From: Bacillus sonorensis NBRC 101234 = KCTC 13918
Lineage (GTDB): Bacteria > Bacillota > Bacilli > Bacillales > Bacillaceae
DNA length: 64,000 nt
Assembly (NCBI RefSeq): GCF_001592005.1
Contig: NZ_BCVZ01000002.1
Span: 186,001-250,000, forward strand
Direction: 5' to 3'
How positions within the stretch are numbered: the first letter of the stretch is position 1; every line of letters starts with the position of its first letter. The position numbers were made by a program, and so were the translations under genes. The notes beneath the pieces were generated by a model. It ran no database searches. It saw only the letters and a program-made list of their open reading frames with translations, and had not been told where the DNA came from. Shown here one piece after another: positions 28,484-35,932 of the stretch.

Positions 28484-29608
28484 CTAACCGGCATAAACAG
28501 AAAAATAAGCTGTCATGACTTGAACCGCCGTTTCAAGCGCTTCTTCCTTCGGCTGCAGTTTTGCATGGTGCAGTCCGTACTTTGAATCGACGCCGAGCCA
28601 AAACATAAAGCCCGGATATTTTTTCAGCATATAGCCAAAGTCTTCTCCTGTCATCGCCTCTTTTGCACGAACAACCTTGGCAAGTCCCTTTTCAGCTACA
28701 AATTGCATAAAGTCTTCGACTAGGTCGCTTGAATTGTACACCTGATGATAGGCCGCCGGATAGCTGACTGTTCCCTTGCAATGATAGGCCGCCTCCAGGC
28801 CTTTGACCATCGCTTCAATTCTTGTCTTGACCAGCTTCATTGATGAGGGAGACAGCGTCCTGATCGTGCCTTCAAGCTTGGCTTCCTGGGCGATGATGTT
28901 CTGCGCCGATCCTCCCTTGATTGTGCCGATTGTAATGACAGCACTGTCAAGAGGATCTACATTTCTTGCCACAATCGACTGCATCTGCGTGACAAGCGAA
29001 CTTGCTGCGACCACCATATCTTCGGCAAGATGGGGATATGCCGCATGTCCGCCCTTTCCTTCAAGCTCAATGACAAGCTCTGAAGTATTGGCAAAGAGAA
29101 GCCCGCTTTTTGTCGAAATCGTTCCCACCGGAAGCTCAGGCGCGATATGCAATGCGGTGATCATGCTCGGCTCCCATTTTTTGAACACGTCGCTCTCAAG
29201 CATTGGTTCCGCTCCCCCCGGCCCTTCTTCTGCAGGCTGAAATAAAAACAGAAGGTCCTGTTTAACCGGATGATGGACAAAATGATCAATTAATCCGAGC
29301 GCGATGGTCATATGAAAATCGTGTCCGCATGCATGCATCCTCTCCTGATGGACGGAAGAAAAAGAATAGCCGGTCTCCTCCCGGATCGAAAGCCCGTCCA
29401 TATCCGCTCTATACGCTAAAATCTTGTCGGGCGCTGTCCCTTTCACTTTGACAAACAAACCCGTTTTCCACTTTTCGATGTCAAGCCTGTTCTCGGGATA
29501 TTTTCGCAAATGATCGAGAATATAAGCCTGGGTTTTATGTTCCTGAAATCCGAGTTCGGGAATTTGGTGCAGATCCCGTCGAATGGCTGTTAATTGCTCC
29601 AATTTCAT
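28484..29608 (-). CDS. dapL: N-acetyldiaminopimelate deacetylase (YkuR)
   Basis: M20-family amidohydrolase of 374 residues, removing the acetyl group from N-acetyl-LL-diaminopimelate in the acetylase branch of lysine/cell-wall synthesis. Metal-site residues are visible: [14 protein letters not shown] near residue 92, [14 protein letters not shown] near 130 (catalytic Glu pair), and TGEDFGYM near 314. It follows dapH by 68 bases on the same strand. Confidence 0.93.
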   Translation of the reverse strand: MKLEQLTAIRRDLHQIPELGFQEHKTQAYILDHLRKYPENRLDIEKWKTGLFVKVKGTAPDKILAYRADMDGLSIREETGYSFSSVHQERMHACGHDFHMTIALGLIDHFVHHPVKQDLLFLFQPAEEGPGGAEPMLESDVFKKWEPSMITALHIAPELPVGTISTKSGLLFANTSELVIELEGKGGHAAYPHLAEDMVVAASSLVTQMQSIVARNVDPLDSAVITIGTIKGGSAQNIIAQEAKLEGTIRTLSPSSMKLVKTRIEAMVKGLEAAYHCKGTVSYPAAYHQVYNSSDLVEDFMQFVAEKGLAKVVRAKEAMTGEDFGYMLKKYPGFMFWLGVDSKYGLHHAKLQPKEEALETAVQVMTAYFSVYAG

Positions 29609-29676
29609 CTTTTTTAACCTCCCGCCTATACGAAAAGGCGTGGATTGTTACATCCACGCACCGTTGTTGCCGCTTA

Positions 29677-30387
29677 TTAGAGCTGACGCAATTCTTGTTT
29701 AATTTCCGTTTTGCCTTTTGTTTTTTCATCGATGTCTTTGATTTTTTTTGCAGGCGTTCCCGCAACTACTGTGTAAGGTTCAACATCTTCGACAACGATC
29801 GCTCCCGCCGCAACGACAGCTCCTTTTCCGACTGTCACGCCCTCAAGAACGACGGCGTTTGCGCCGATGACGACATCATCTTCAATGACAACCGGCTTTG
29901 CTGAAGGCGGCTCAATCACACCTGCAAGCACAGAACCCGCTCCGATGTGACAGTTTTTTCCGACTGTTGCCCGTCCGCCGAGCACCACATTCATGTCGAT
30001 CATTGTTCCTTCTCCGATCACAGAGCCGATGTTAATGGAAGCTCCCATCATAATGACGGCGTTATCGCCGATTTCCACTTGGTCGCGGATAATCGCACCC
30101 GGTTCGATGCGCGCTTTGATGTTTTTCAAATCCAGCGTTGGAATGGCTGAATTCCGGCGGTCGTTTTCGATCACATAGTCTTCGATTTTGCCTTTATTCG
30201 CCTCAAGCGCGGCACTGATCTCATCCCATTCGCCGAACACAACCCCTGTGTTTCCTGTGATAAAAGCTTTCGCAGAAGCGCCGAAGTCGATTCCTTCAAG
30301 CTCGCCTTTTACATACACCTTTACAGGTGTTGATTTCTTACTATTTTGAATAAATGAAATAATTTCATTTGCGTCCATCATCTTCAT
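29677..30387 (-). CDS. dapH: tetrahydrodipicolinate N-acetyltransferase (YkuQ)
   Basis: Hexapeptide-repeat acyltransferase of 236 residues. N-terminal alpha/beta domain (about 1-85), then a left-handed beta-helix of repeats such as [34 protein letters not shown] (about 90-215). It acetylates tetrahydrodipicolinate with acetyl-CoA, the step before an aminotransferase; PatA, also in this window at 45.8 kb, is the usual partner for that step. AAGGAGGACGTACATA precedes the ATG. Confidence 0.95.
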   Translation of the reverse strand: MKMMDANEIISFIQNSKKSTPVKVYVKGELEGIDFGASAKAFITGNTGVVFGEWDEISAALEANKGKIEDYVIENDRRNSAIPTLDLKNIKARIEPGAIIRDQVEIGDNAVIMMGASINIGSVIGEGTMIDMNVVLGGRATVGKNCHIGAGSVLAGVIEPPSAKPVVIEDDVVIGANAVVLEGVTVGKGAVVAAGAIVVEDVEPYTVVAGTPAKKIKDIDEKTKGKTEIKQELRQL

Positions 30388-30563
30388 TATGTACGTCCTC
30401 CTTCTCTTTTCTACCCCATTACTGTATCAAAGGTAAGATTTAAAGACAAGAAAAAAAGGAGCCCGCCGAATAATCGACTGACATCCTCACTTTGTCTGAG
30501 CGGGAAACCGGCTTTTCCAGGTGAGGCGGCAGCGGTATTTCCGTGACCGCCAGCCGCTGAAGC

Positions 30564-31016
30564 TTAGGCGGGAACTTCGCACTTTTTGGCAAATTCTTTG
30601 CCGAATTCGAGCAGCATGTTTTCTTCTTCACCCTCCGGATTCATCTCGATTTTGACGGATTGAAGGATGATCTCTCCCCCAAGCTCCTTGATTTTTTCCT
30701 CAAGGATGTCGACAGCTCCGCAAAAATGCTCATAGCTTGTGTCTCCCGAACCGAAAATGGCAAATGTCCGGCCGCTGAAATCAAGGTCTTCCATGTCATC
30801 ATAAAGATCCAAAAATTCATCGGGAAGGTCTCCGTCTCCCCATGTGTAGGCGCCTAATATAATGTGTTCATACTCATCAAACAGCGCTGCATCGATATCC
30901 ATCGCTTCGTAGCGGTCAACTTCTGCTCCTCCTTCCAAAAGACCCTTTTCAATTAAATCGGCCATCGCCTCCGTGTTTCCCGACATGCTTGCATAAACAA
31001 GTAAAACCTTTCCCAT
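30564..31016 (-). CDS. ykuP: short-chain flavodoxin YkuP
   Basis: Flavodoxin of 150 residues: FMN phosphate loop SMSGNTEAMAD near residue 10, isoalloxazine loops LGAYTWGDGDLPDE near 57 and FGSGDTSYEHFCGA near 89. It replaces ferredoxin as an electron carrier when iron is short. Third gene of the Fur-controlled ykuN-ykuO-ykuP operon. AGGAGGAATCAGC precedes the ATG. Confidence 0.95.
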   Translation of the reverse strand: MGKVLLVYASMSGNTEAMADLIEKGLLEGGAEVDRYEAMDIDAALFDEYEHIILGAYTWGDGDLPDEFLDLYDDMEDLDFSGRTFAIFGSGDTSYEHFCGAVDILEEKIKELGGEIILQSVKIEMNPEGEEENMLLEFGKEFAKKCEVPA

Positions 31017-31034
31017 GCTGATTCCTCCTGATAT

Positions 31035-31928
31035 TTAATGTGCAATCATCGACCGTTCAAACGGTTTGACAAATTTACATTCATAAAGGCCGGCACAAAA
31101 GAAATTTTCCTTTTGATTGGCTACTCTGAGTCCGTGTCCTTTTATCGTATCGAACCATTTCAGCTCACACTCGAAGAAATCGAGCTGATAGATTCTTGAG
31201 AATTTGTTGTGATCCTGTGCAGATGTCACATAAATGACGCCGTTATCCTCTGATACGTCAAGAAAAGATTCTTCCTTTTCGACGATGTCTGAACGGATCG
31301 TTCGTCGTTCATGTGTATAGACGTTGAGGACTTCGACGGCTCCATGCTTCCCTTTCTTTGACCCCATCGCACAAACGAGCCATTCCCCGTCAAAGACAAT
31401 CATGGAGGCCGTCATGCGATCCGCTTCTTTTTTCACCATGAAAACCGTCTCTCTTTCCAGATCATAAGCCCATATTCCGCCATGCACATGATGGATCTGT
31501 GTTCCGATGTACAGATGATGGCCATGAATGCACAGCGACCTGATGACGGGCGGAGCAGCCAAATCTGAAAACGGCTTTACGATTCTCCATGACACGCCGA
31601 AATCATCGGATGTATAAATGCAATGTTTTCCGTGTGCACATACAAAACCGTCATTACTGCCGGTTATGGACCATATGGTGGCGTTTGTCGGAAAGCTGGA
31701 CATCGTCCATGATTCGCCTTCATCCGCTGATCTGATGATCGTTCCTGATTCCCCCACCCCGAATACATAACGGCCGATGTATGTAATCGAACAAATTTTA
31801 CTCTTTAATTGAAAAAGCTTTTTCCAGCCTTGGTCAACCGAATAATGAAAAATACCTTCCCGTTTCACGGCTACAAAGTACCCGGAACGCCTTGAAGCGG
31901 CGACCGCTGTTGCTCCTTTATGAAACAT
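31035..31928 (-). CDS. ykuO: beta-propeller protein YkuO with Asp-box (BNR) repeats
   Basis: 297-residue soluble protein without signal peptide. Two classical Asp-box repeats (S-x-D-x-G-x-S-W) are visible, SADEGESW near residue 66 and SDDFGVSW near 107, each on a beta hairpin, with further W/Y-rich strands repeating about every 40 residues; this is a beta-propeller of the BNR/Ycf48-like sort. No enzyme motif. It sits between two flavodoxin genes in an operon with Fur boxes, overlapping ykuN by 11 bases. The role is unknown; a scaffold or assembly factor for flavodoxin-dependent enzymes under iron starvation is inference. Confidence 0.88.
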   Translation of the reverse strand: MFHKGATAVAASRRSGYFVAVKREGIFHYSVDQGWKKLFQLKSKICSITYIGRYVFGVGESGTIIRSADEGESWTMSSFPTNATIWSITGSNDGFVCAHGKHCIYTSDDFGVSWRIVKPFSDLAAPPVIRSLCIHGHHLYIGTQIHHVHGGIWAYDLERETVFMVKKEADRMTASMIVFDGEWLVCAMGSKKGKHGAVEVLNVYTHERRTIRSDIVEKEESFLDVSEDNGVIYVTSAQDHNKFSRIYQLDFFECELKWFDTIKGHGLRVANQKENFFCAGLYECKFVKPFERSMIAH

Positions 31929-32397
31929 GGGACTCAGCCCGCCCCCTTTGATGTTCCGCCCATTTGATAAAACTCAAAGCAAATTCTTTGCAGCACACAA
32001 TATCTTCATCTGTTTCAGGTGCAAGCTCCACTTTGAGTGTTTCGGAAAAAAGATCCGCCCCCGTCTGTTCAAGCATGCTGTAAAACGTGTTAACCGCCTC
32101 GCAGAATTTTGGATACGCGTAATCTCCGGAACCAAAGCATGCAGCTTTTTTTCCTTTTAATACGAGGGATGACACGTCTTCATAAAACGCTTCCGCTTCA
32201 TAAGGAAGATCTCCGTCTCCCCATGTATATGTGCCGATCAATATGTAGTCATATTCAGACAGTGTATCAACATCGACATCGTCCATCTCCATATATTCGA
32301 CATCGATTGAATGCTCTGTGAATGTATCTTTAATAATCATTGCGATATCCTCAGTATTGCCAGACATGCTGGCGAACGTAATCAGCGCTTTAGCCAA
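31918..32397 (-). CDS. ykuN: short-chain flavodoxin YkuN
   Basis: Flavodoxin of 159 residues, with FMN loop SMSGNTEDIAM and LIGTYTWGDGDLPYEAE, FGSGDYAYPKFCEAV. In B. subtilis YkuN and YkuP donate electrons to BioI and other P450/desaturase systems when iron is low. TTG at 32397 is chosen (protein MAKALITFAS..., as in B. subtilis) with AGAGG 8 bases upstream. First gene of the operon; two Fur boxes lie immediately upstream. Confidence 0.95.
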   Translation of the reverse strand: MAKALITFASMSGNTEDIAMIIKDTFTEHSIDVEYMEMDDVDVDTLSEYDYILIGTYTWGDGDLPYEAEAFYEDVSSLVLKGKKAACFGSGDYAYPKFCEAVNTFYSMLEQTGADLFSETLKVELAPETDEDIVCCKEFALSFIKWAEHQRGRAESHVS

Positions 32398-32415
32398 CTG
32401 AACCACCTCTATAAT

Positions 32416-32467
32416 TGATAATGATTTTCACTATTATATAGATAACTTTAAATGAAAATGATTATCA
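32416..32467 (-). promoter_or_regulatory. paired Fur boxes and promoter of ykuNOP
   Basis: Two 7-1-7 Fur sites, TGATAAT-G-ATTTTCA at 32416-32430 and TGAAAAT-G-ATTATCA at 32453-32467, stand 37 bases apart (start to start) and are near mirror images. A TATAAT between them on the minus strand is the likely -10 element. Fur-Fe(II) binding here would block transcription in iron-replete cells. Confidence 0.85.
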
Positions 32468-32487
32468 ATGTCAATAAGTACACAGAA

Positions 32488-32519
32488 AAAGACAGTCTTC
32501 CTCTTGGAATCCTGTCTTT
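32488..32519 (-). terminator. terminator after ccpC
   Basis: Stem AAAGACAG-TC-TTCC / GGAA-TC-CTGTCTTT with TCTT loop, then TTTTTC on the minus strand. Confidence 0.8.
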
Positions 32520-32527
32520 ATGAATGT

Positions 32528-33403
32528 TCATTCTATTGCTGAACACGTTTTTACAACCTCTAAAAACGCCTGTACCTGCTTCAATTGAAAAGCGGGTTCA
32601 TACCCGAGCAGCCACGTATCTCTGCCGATCGCATTTCCTTTCACATCCAGCAGGGGGATCTTGTGAACATGGCTGCCGCTGCCGTGAAGCGTCACAGAAG
32701 GGAGAATCGCATAGCCGATCCCGTGGAACGCCATTTGTTTGCATGTTTCAATCTGGTCGACGATGATCGTCTGTTTCGGCGATGTTTTGAATTTCTGATG
32801 CCACCAGTGCTGGATTTCCTGATAGTACGTGCTGTCGCTTTTAAACTGGATAAATGGCCGTTCAGTCTTTGTGATATCATCGATGTTTTTAATTTCCGTA
32901 TCGACGAGGTACAATTCATCCCTCATGAGATAATGCTTTGGACCTTTCCATTCAGGGTTGCCTCTGATAATTCCGATATGGACGTGGTCTTCATAAAGAC
33001 TTTTCAGCATTTCACTGCTCCAGCCGGTGACAAGGGAGATTTTCACATTCGGATATTGCTTCACATATGTTTTCAGGACATTTGGCAGCCAATGCTGGCC
33101 GATAATAGAGGCCGCCGCCAGTTTTAATGTACCGTGAATTTCGCCTTCAAGTTCATCAATATTCTCTCTGACCTTTTCCTGCTCAATTGTGACATCTTTT
33201 GCAAACTGAATAATTTTTTCTCCCGCCGATGTGACGGTAAGCCCTTTTTGGGACCTCAAAAAAATTTGCGTGCCCCACGATTTCTCAATCGTCTGAAGGC
33301 GCTGGGACAGAGCCGGCTGTGAAACAAACAAACGCTCTGCTGCCTTGCGCATATTCAATTCCTCCGCCAAAACGACAAGCATATGAAGCTCTTGAAGCTG
33401 CAT
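32528..33403 (-). CDS. ccpC: LysR-type regulator CcpC
   Basis: LysR-family regulator of 291 residues; winged HTH at about 1-60 (MRKAAERLFVSQPALSQRLQTIEKSWG) and a periplasmic-binding-like effector domain after residue 90. In B. subtilis CcpC represses citZ and citB, with citrate as effector. Flanked by ykuN and ykuL as in B. subtilis. Confidence 0.93.
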   Translation of the reverse strand: MQLQELHMLVVLAEELNMRKAAERLFVSQPALSQRLQTIEKSWGTQIFLRSQKGLTVTSAGEKIIQFAKDVTIEQEKVRENIDELEGEIHGTLKLAAASIIGQHWLPNVLKTYVKQYPNVKISLVTGWSSEMLKSLYEDHVHIGIIRGNPEWKGPKHYLMRDELYLVDTEIKNIDDITKTERPFIQFKSDSTYYQEIQHWWHQKFKTSPKQTIIVDQIETCKQMAFHGIGYAILPSVTLHGSGSHVHKIPLLDVKGNAIGRDTWLLGYEPAFQLKQVQAFLEVVKTCSAIE

Positions 33404-33560
33404 GTATATTCCTCATTCCAATAAGTTTTTCTTATCATTCATTTTAATGAATCTGTTATTTCTTTATCAAGTTTTTATGGCATATGAACTTTACATAAAC
33501 AAAATTGAAGGGGGGATGTTGAAGCGAAAGAAAGAGGTGGATGAAACCGCTGCAAATAAA

Positions 33561-33585
33561 AAATAGGCAGCTGCCGCGCCTATTT
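33561..33585 (-). terminator. terminator after ykuL
   Basis: Stem AAATAGGC / GCCTATTT, 9-base loop, then TTTTTATTT on the minus strand; it overlaps the ykuL stop codon. Confidence 0.75.
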
Positions 33586-34023
33586 ATTCAATGTTCTGAG
33601 ATGCTTGTTTAATTGTTTTAACACGACCCGGCGTGTAAAAATGCCTTCAAAAACCTGATCTTCATTTTCCACGCAGACAAACGGATGGTTGATGACCATG
33701 CCGAAGCCTTTTAAAATGGGGTCATCTATCTTTAAACGGGGAATATCTGTCAGCATCACTTCTTCGACATGAATCTGGTCAAGCTTTTCGAATTCAATCC
33801 TTTCAAGTCCGAAAATCTTATCCATAATCATGTTGGTTCCGATCAATCCGTGCAGGCGGAAAGACGGGTCAAGTACAGGGATGGCTGTATAACCGGTTTT
33901 CGTCAGGACGAGAAGAGCATGTTCCAAATTGTTTCCGACTTGGACGTGGGCTACTTTATCAGCATCGATCATGTAATTCCCCACTGTTGTTTCAAGAAGT
34001 TCATCTGATTGCAAACTAATCAT
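33580..34023 (-). CDS. ykuL: CBS-domain protein YkuL
   Basis: 147 residues made of two CBS domains (about 15-70 and 80-140), the adenine-nucleotide or c-di-AMP sensing module: HALLVLTKTGYTAIPVLDPSFRLHGLIGTNMIMDKI and PFVCVENEDQVFEGIFTRRVVLKQLNK. No catalytic domain. B. subtilis YkuL (DarB) binds c-di-AMP and interacts with the stringent-response enzyme Rel and with pyruvate carboxylase. Full length. Confidence 0.92.
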   Translation of the reverse strand: MISLQSDELLETTVGNYMIDADKVAHVQVGNNLEHALLVLTKTGYTAIPVLDPSFRLHGLIGTNMIMDKIFGLERIEFEKLDQIHVEEVMLTDIPRLKIDDPILKGFGMVINHPFVCVENEDQVFEGIFTRRVVLKQLNKHLRTLNK

Positions 34024-34162
34024 GATTATTCGACTCCTTTTCAGCTTTAATCCATCAACGCATATATTCCCTATACTACTATAATATAAACTATATCAAT
34101 ATTTGTCGAAAAACTTTCCTCTTTTTCAGCGGGCCGGCTTCTGCGATGACAGCTAATGTTGA

Positions 34163-34189
34163 AATAAAAAAGATACTCTAATGAGTATC
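34163..34189 (-). terminator. terminator after abbA
   Basis: Perfect stem GATACTC / GAGTATC with loop ATTA, then TTTTTTATTTC on the minus strand, 18 bases past the abbA stop. Confidence 0.85.
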
Positions 34190-34206
34190 AATTGATATAA
34201 TCTGAC

Positions 34207-34386
34207 CTAATTTTCAGACCGGACACGGTCATATAAGGTAACCAGCTTTTTATATGTCAGGCTATCCACATTTTTTGTACCCGTTTCTATATCATTGATC
34301 TCACTGCTTAACAGCTCTACGGCGTATTCATGATTCAGCAGTACATTCAGCAACAGTTTTCTCTCTTCTTCTGAAAAGCGTTCCAT
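34207..34386 (-). CDS. abbA: AbrB/Abh antirepressor AbbA
   Basis: 59-residue protein (65 in B. subtilis, formerly ykzF), beginning MERFSEEERKLLLNVLLNHEY and ending LVTLYDRVRSEN. The sequence is conserved almost throughout with B. subtilis AbbA, including the ETGTKNV turn. AbbA is made under Spo0A control and mimics DNA to displace AbrB from its targets at the onset of stationary phase; its acidic helices fit that. Missed by length cut-offs. Position between ykuL and ykuK matches. Confidence 0.93.
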   Translation of the reverse strand: MERFSEEERKLLLNVLLNHEYAVELLSSEINDIETGTKNVDSLTYKKLVTLYDRVRSEN

Positions 34387-34524
34387 TCTTAACCAGCCCC
34401 CTAATTGATTTAGCTAGAGCGAGAAACTATGTCCTCTCACTAGTTTCTATAGGGCTAGAATAAGAAATTGAAAATCAAACGTCAACCGCACATTTCGACA
34501 TCTGTCCGATTTTCTTTCAAACAA

Positions 34525-35043
34525 TTATTTTGTATATCGATTTGCGTAGCTTGAAGCTGCATAAGAGTCGGGCTTGATTTTGGCATTGATCCCCATCGAC
34601 GTGATCCGCCCTGTCATCTCCTGGATCAAGTCTTTCGTCATCCCTTTTTTTCCGATGTCCAAATGAACTTCAAGGGTTAAATCTGCTCCCTCGTCCGTAA
34701 ACGGAAGAAGCAGATCGGTGATTTCGGTAAAATAGTCGTTCAGAAGGTATGCAGCAATTTCTTGACTGTAAGCTGTTTCAAGCGATATTTTTTCCCTGAG
34801 GCTATGTACCGGTCTTTTGACAATGGTGTTTTTTAAACAGCCCCATGCACCTTTGCCTTTGCGGTGCAAATGAATAGCAGTGATAAACTTTGTACAGTTC
34901 TGATGGATCTGAGAGTCTGTTCCGACTGAAAGCAGGTAGCTTGATCGCGGATCTTTGAGAATGAACGCTTTCAGCCTCTCGACCACTTCAGGAAATGTCA
35001 TTTGATCTTCAGAAAGATTGTAAAATAGAAAAGAATCAGCCAT
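34525..35043 (-). CDS. ykuK: RNase H-like domain protein YkuK
   Basis: 172 residues, the length of B. subtilis YkuK, of the DUF458 family with a predicted RNase H-like fold: SVGTDSQIHQNCTKFITAIHLHRKGKGAW near residue 46 carries the acidic and polar core (TDSQ), and EVHLDIGKKGMTKDLIQEMTGRI the second acidic residue. Activity is unproven. ATG at 35043 (MADSFLFYNLSE) follows AAAAGGGG by 7 bases; an upstream in-frame ATG lacks an SD. Confidence 0.88.
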   Translation of the reverse strand: MADSFLFYNLSEDQMTFPEVVERLKAFILKDPRSSYLLSVGTDSQIHQNCTKFITAIHLHRKGKGAWGCLKNTIVKRPVHSLREKISLETAYSQEIAAYLLNDYFTEITDLLLPFTDEGADLTLEVHLDIGKKGMTKDLIQEMTGRITSMGINAKIKPDSYAASSYANRYTK

Positions 35044-35101
35044 TGGAATGCCCCTTTTCATTTATGATCTGCACCGAAGATGAACGTCCTTGTTTTTTCT
35101 G

Positions 35102-35251
35102 CTACCCCTTTTTTGTCGGTATATTTTTCAAGGTAAAACCGCAGCTGTCGCACGTGTAAATCACGTTTTGATTAGACTGGGCTGTCAGGACTTGATCAAT
35201 ATGCTGCATGCGGCGGCAATGCGGGAAAATAACGCTTGGAAAAGCTCTCAT
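35102..35251 (-). CDS. small zinc-ribbon-like protein between ykuK and ykuJ
   Basis: 49 residues, MRAFPSVIFPHCRRMQHIDQ then VLTAQSNQNVIYTCDSCGF and TLKNIPTKKG. AGGAGGATATGT precedes the ATG. The second half has a clear CxxC knuckle (CDSC). The first half reads FPHC where a zinc ribbon would have CPHC, one base away (TTC for TGC), so the fold may be degenerate or use another ligand. It starts 10 bases after the ykuJ stop and is surely co-transcribed with ykuJ and ykuK. No function known. Confidence 0.75.
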   Translation of the reverse strand: MRAFPSVIFPHCRRMQHIDQVLTAQSNQNVIYTCDSCGFTLKNIPTKKG

Positions 35252-35261
35252 ACATATCCTC

Positions 35262-35504
35262 CTATTGCTGAAGCAGTTCGAAGATCTCGATTGAAATCAT
35301 ATCGATGTTGTCAAACGGAAATGTTGTTGGCTTATCTCCTTTTTGAAAAACTGTCAGCTCAAACGTTTGGTTTTTTTCGAAATATTTCACGCTGCATACT
35401 TTTTCCCCGTTTACTTCGAAATAGCGCTGCGTCGGTTCGCCAGCTGCCTCCGCAGTCTCTTGCAGGCTCTGCAGTCTCGTGATGATACCCATTAATTGTG
35501 ACAT
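35262..35504 (-). CDS. ykuJ: DUF1797 family protein YkuJ
   Basis: 80-residue cytosolic protein (79 in B. subtilis). Short helix (LMGIITRLQSLQETAEA) followed by a beta-rich half (RYFEVNGEKVCSVKYFEKNQTFELTVFQ) and a C-terminal IDMISIEIFELLQQ helix. Function unknown. ATG at 35504 (MSQLMGIITRL) is chosen; upstream in-frame codons precede the SD (AAAGGAG). Confidence 0.9.
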   Translation of the reverse strand: MSQLMGIITRLQSLQETAEAAGEPTQRYFEVNGEKVCSVKYFEKNQTFELTVFQKGDKPTTFPFDNIDMISIEIFELLQQ

Positions 35505-35709
35505 TCTAAAAAAGACTCCTTTCAAAAAACAACTTCAGGATCAAACAAGTATTAATTATAATACAAGTTCTACACGCATCATACCACAAAGTATCAGCCG
35601 ATGACATTTTTCCTTTTCTAATCGGGAAAAAGAAAAACTGCTTTTCATAGTTTGGATTTTCTTTGAAATGTCATACATAAAAAATATTTTTTGCACGGAG
35701 GCGATTCGG

Positions 35710-35790
35710 GTGCAGCCATACGTTAGGTTTATGGATCATGCAGATTGTCTTATTCCTGCATGTAGAGAGGAAGCGTTTAGTTGCAAATAA
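35710..35790 (+). CDS. candidate 26-residue micro-ORF convergent with fsrA
   Basis: GTG-initiated frame MQPYVRFMDHADCLIPACREEAFSCK with ACGGAGG at 8 bases and the fsrA terminator hairpin directly after its TAA stop. Three cysteines. No homologue known to me and no clear promoter, so it may be chance; see findings. Confidence 0.35.
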   Translation: MQPYVRFMDHADCLIPACREEAFSCK

Positions 35791-35874
35791 AAAACTTGGC
35801 GGGGGCAGCGCCAAGTTTTTTAAAATCTTGATCTGATAGAGGGGTTGGGGAACAGAGAGGTTCATCTCTCTATA
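35786..35874 (-). ncRNA. fsrA: Fur-regulated small RNA FsrA
   Basis: About 89-base RNA in the ykuI-ykuJ interval, exactly where B. subtilis fsrA (about 84 nt) lies. On the minus strand: a perfect promoter and Fur box (35880-35908), start near 35874, then unpaired C-rich tracts (CTGTTCCCCAACCCCTCTATC) and a Rho-independent terminator (stem AAAAACTTGGCG / CGCCAAGTTTTT). FsrA with small Fbp chaperones blocks translation of iron-rich enzymes such as aconitase, succinate dehydrogenase and glutamate synthase when iron is scarce; the C-rich loops pair with G-rich ribosome-binding sites. Identified by position, control and sequence features. Confidence 0.9.
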
Positions 35875-35879
35875 GTTAA

Positions 35880-35908
35880 ATGATAATGATTATCACTATC
35901 ATTGTCAA
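35880..35908 (-). promoter_or_regulatory. fsrA promoter overlapped by a perfect Fur box
   Basis: Minus strand -35 TTGACA (35903-35908), 17-base spacer, -10 TATCAT (35880-35885). A perfect 7-1-7 Fur box TGATAAT-G-ATTATCA (35881-35895) covers the spacer and -10. Confidence 0.9.
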
Positions 35909-35932
35909 CAGTTTTCTCGCCAATTTCTTTTT

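Noticed and set aside
30440-30563. Possible terminator or short gene between ykuP and dapH
   Set aside because: GC-rich with several partial inverted repeats, but no single convincing stem plus T-run, and no SD for the short frame.
35671-35865. Minus-strand frame over fsrA
   Set aside because: It lies within the FsrA transcript and its terminator; no SD.
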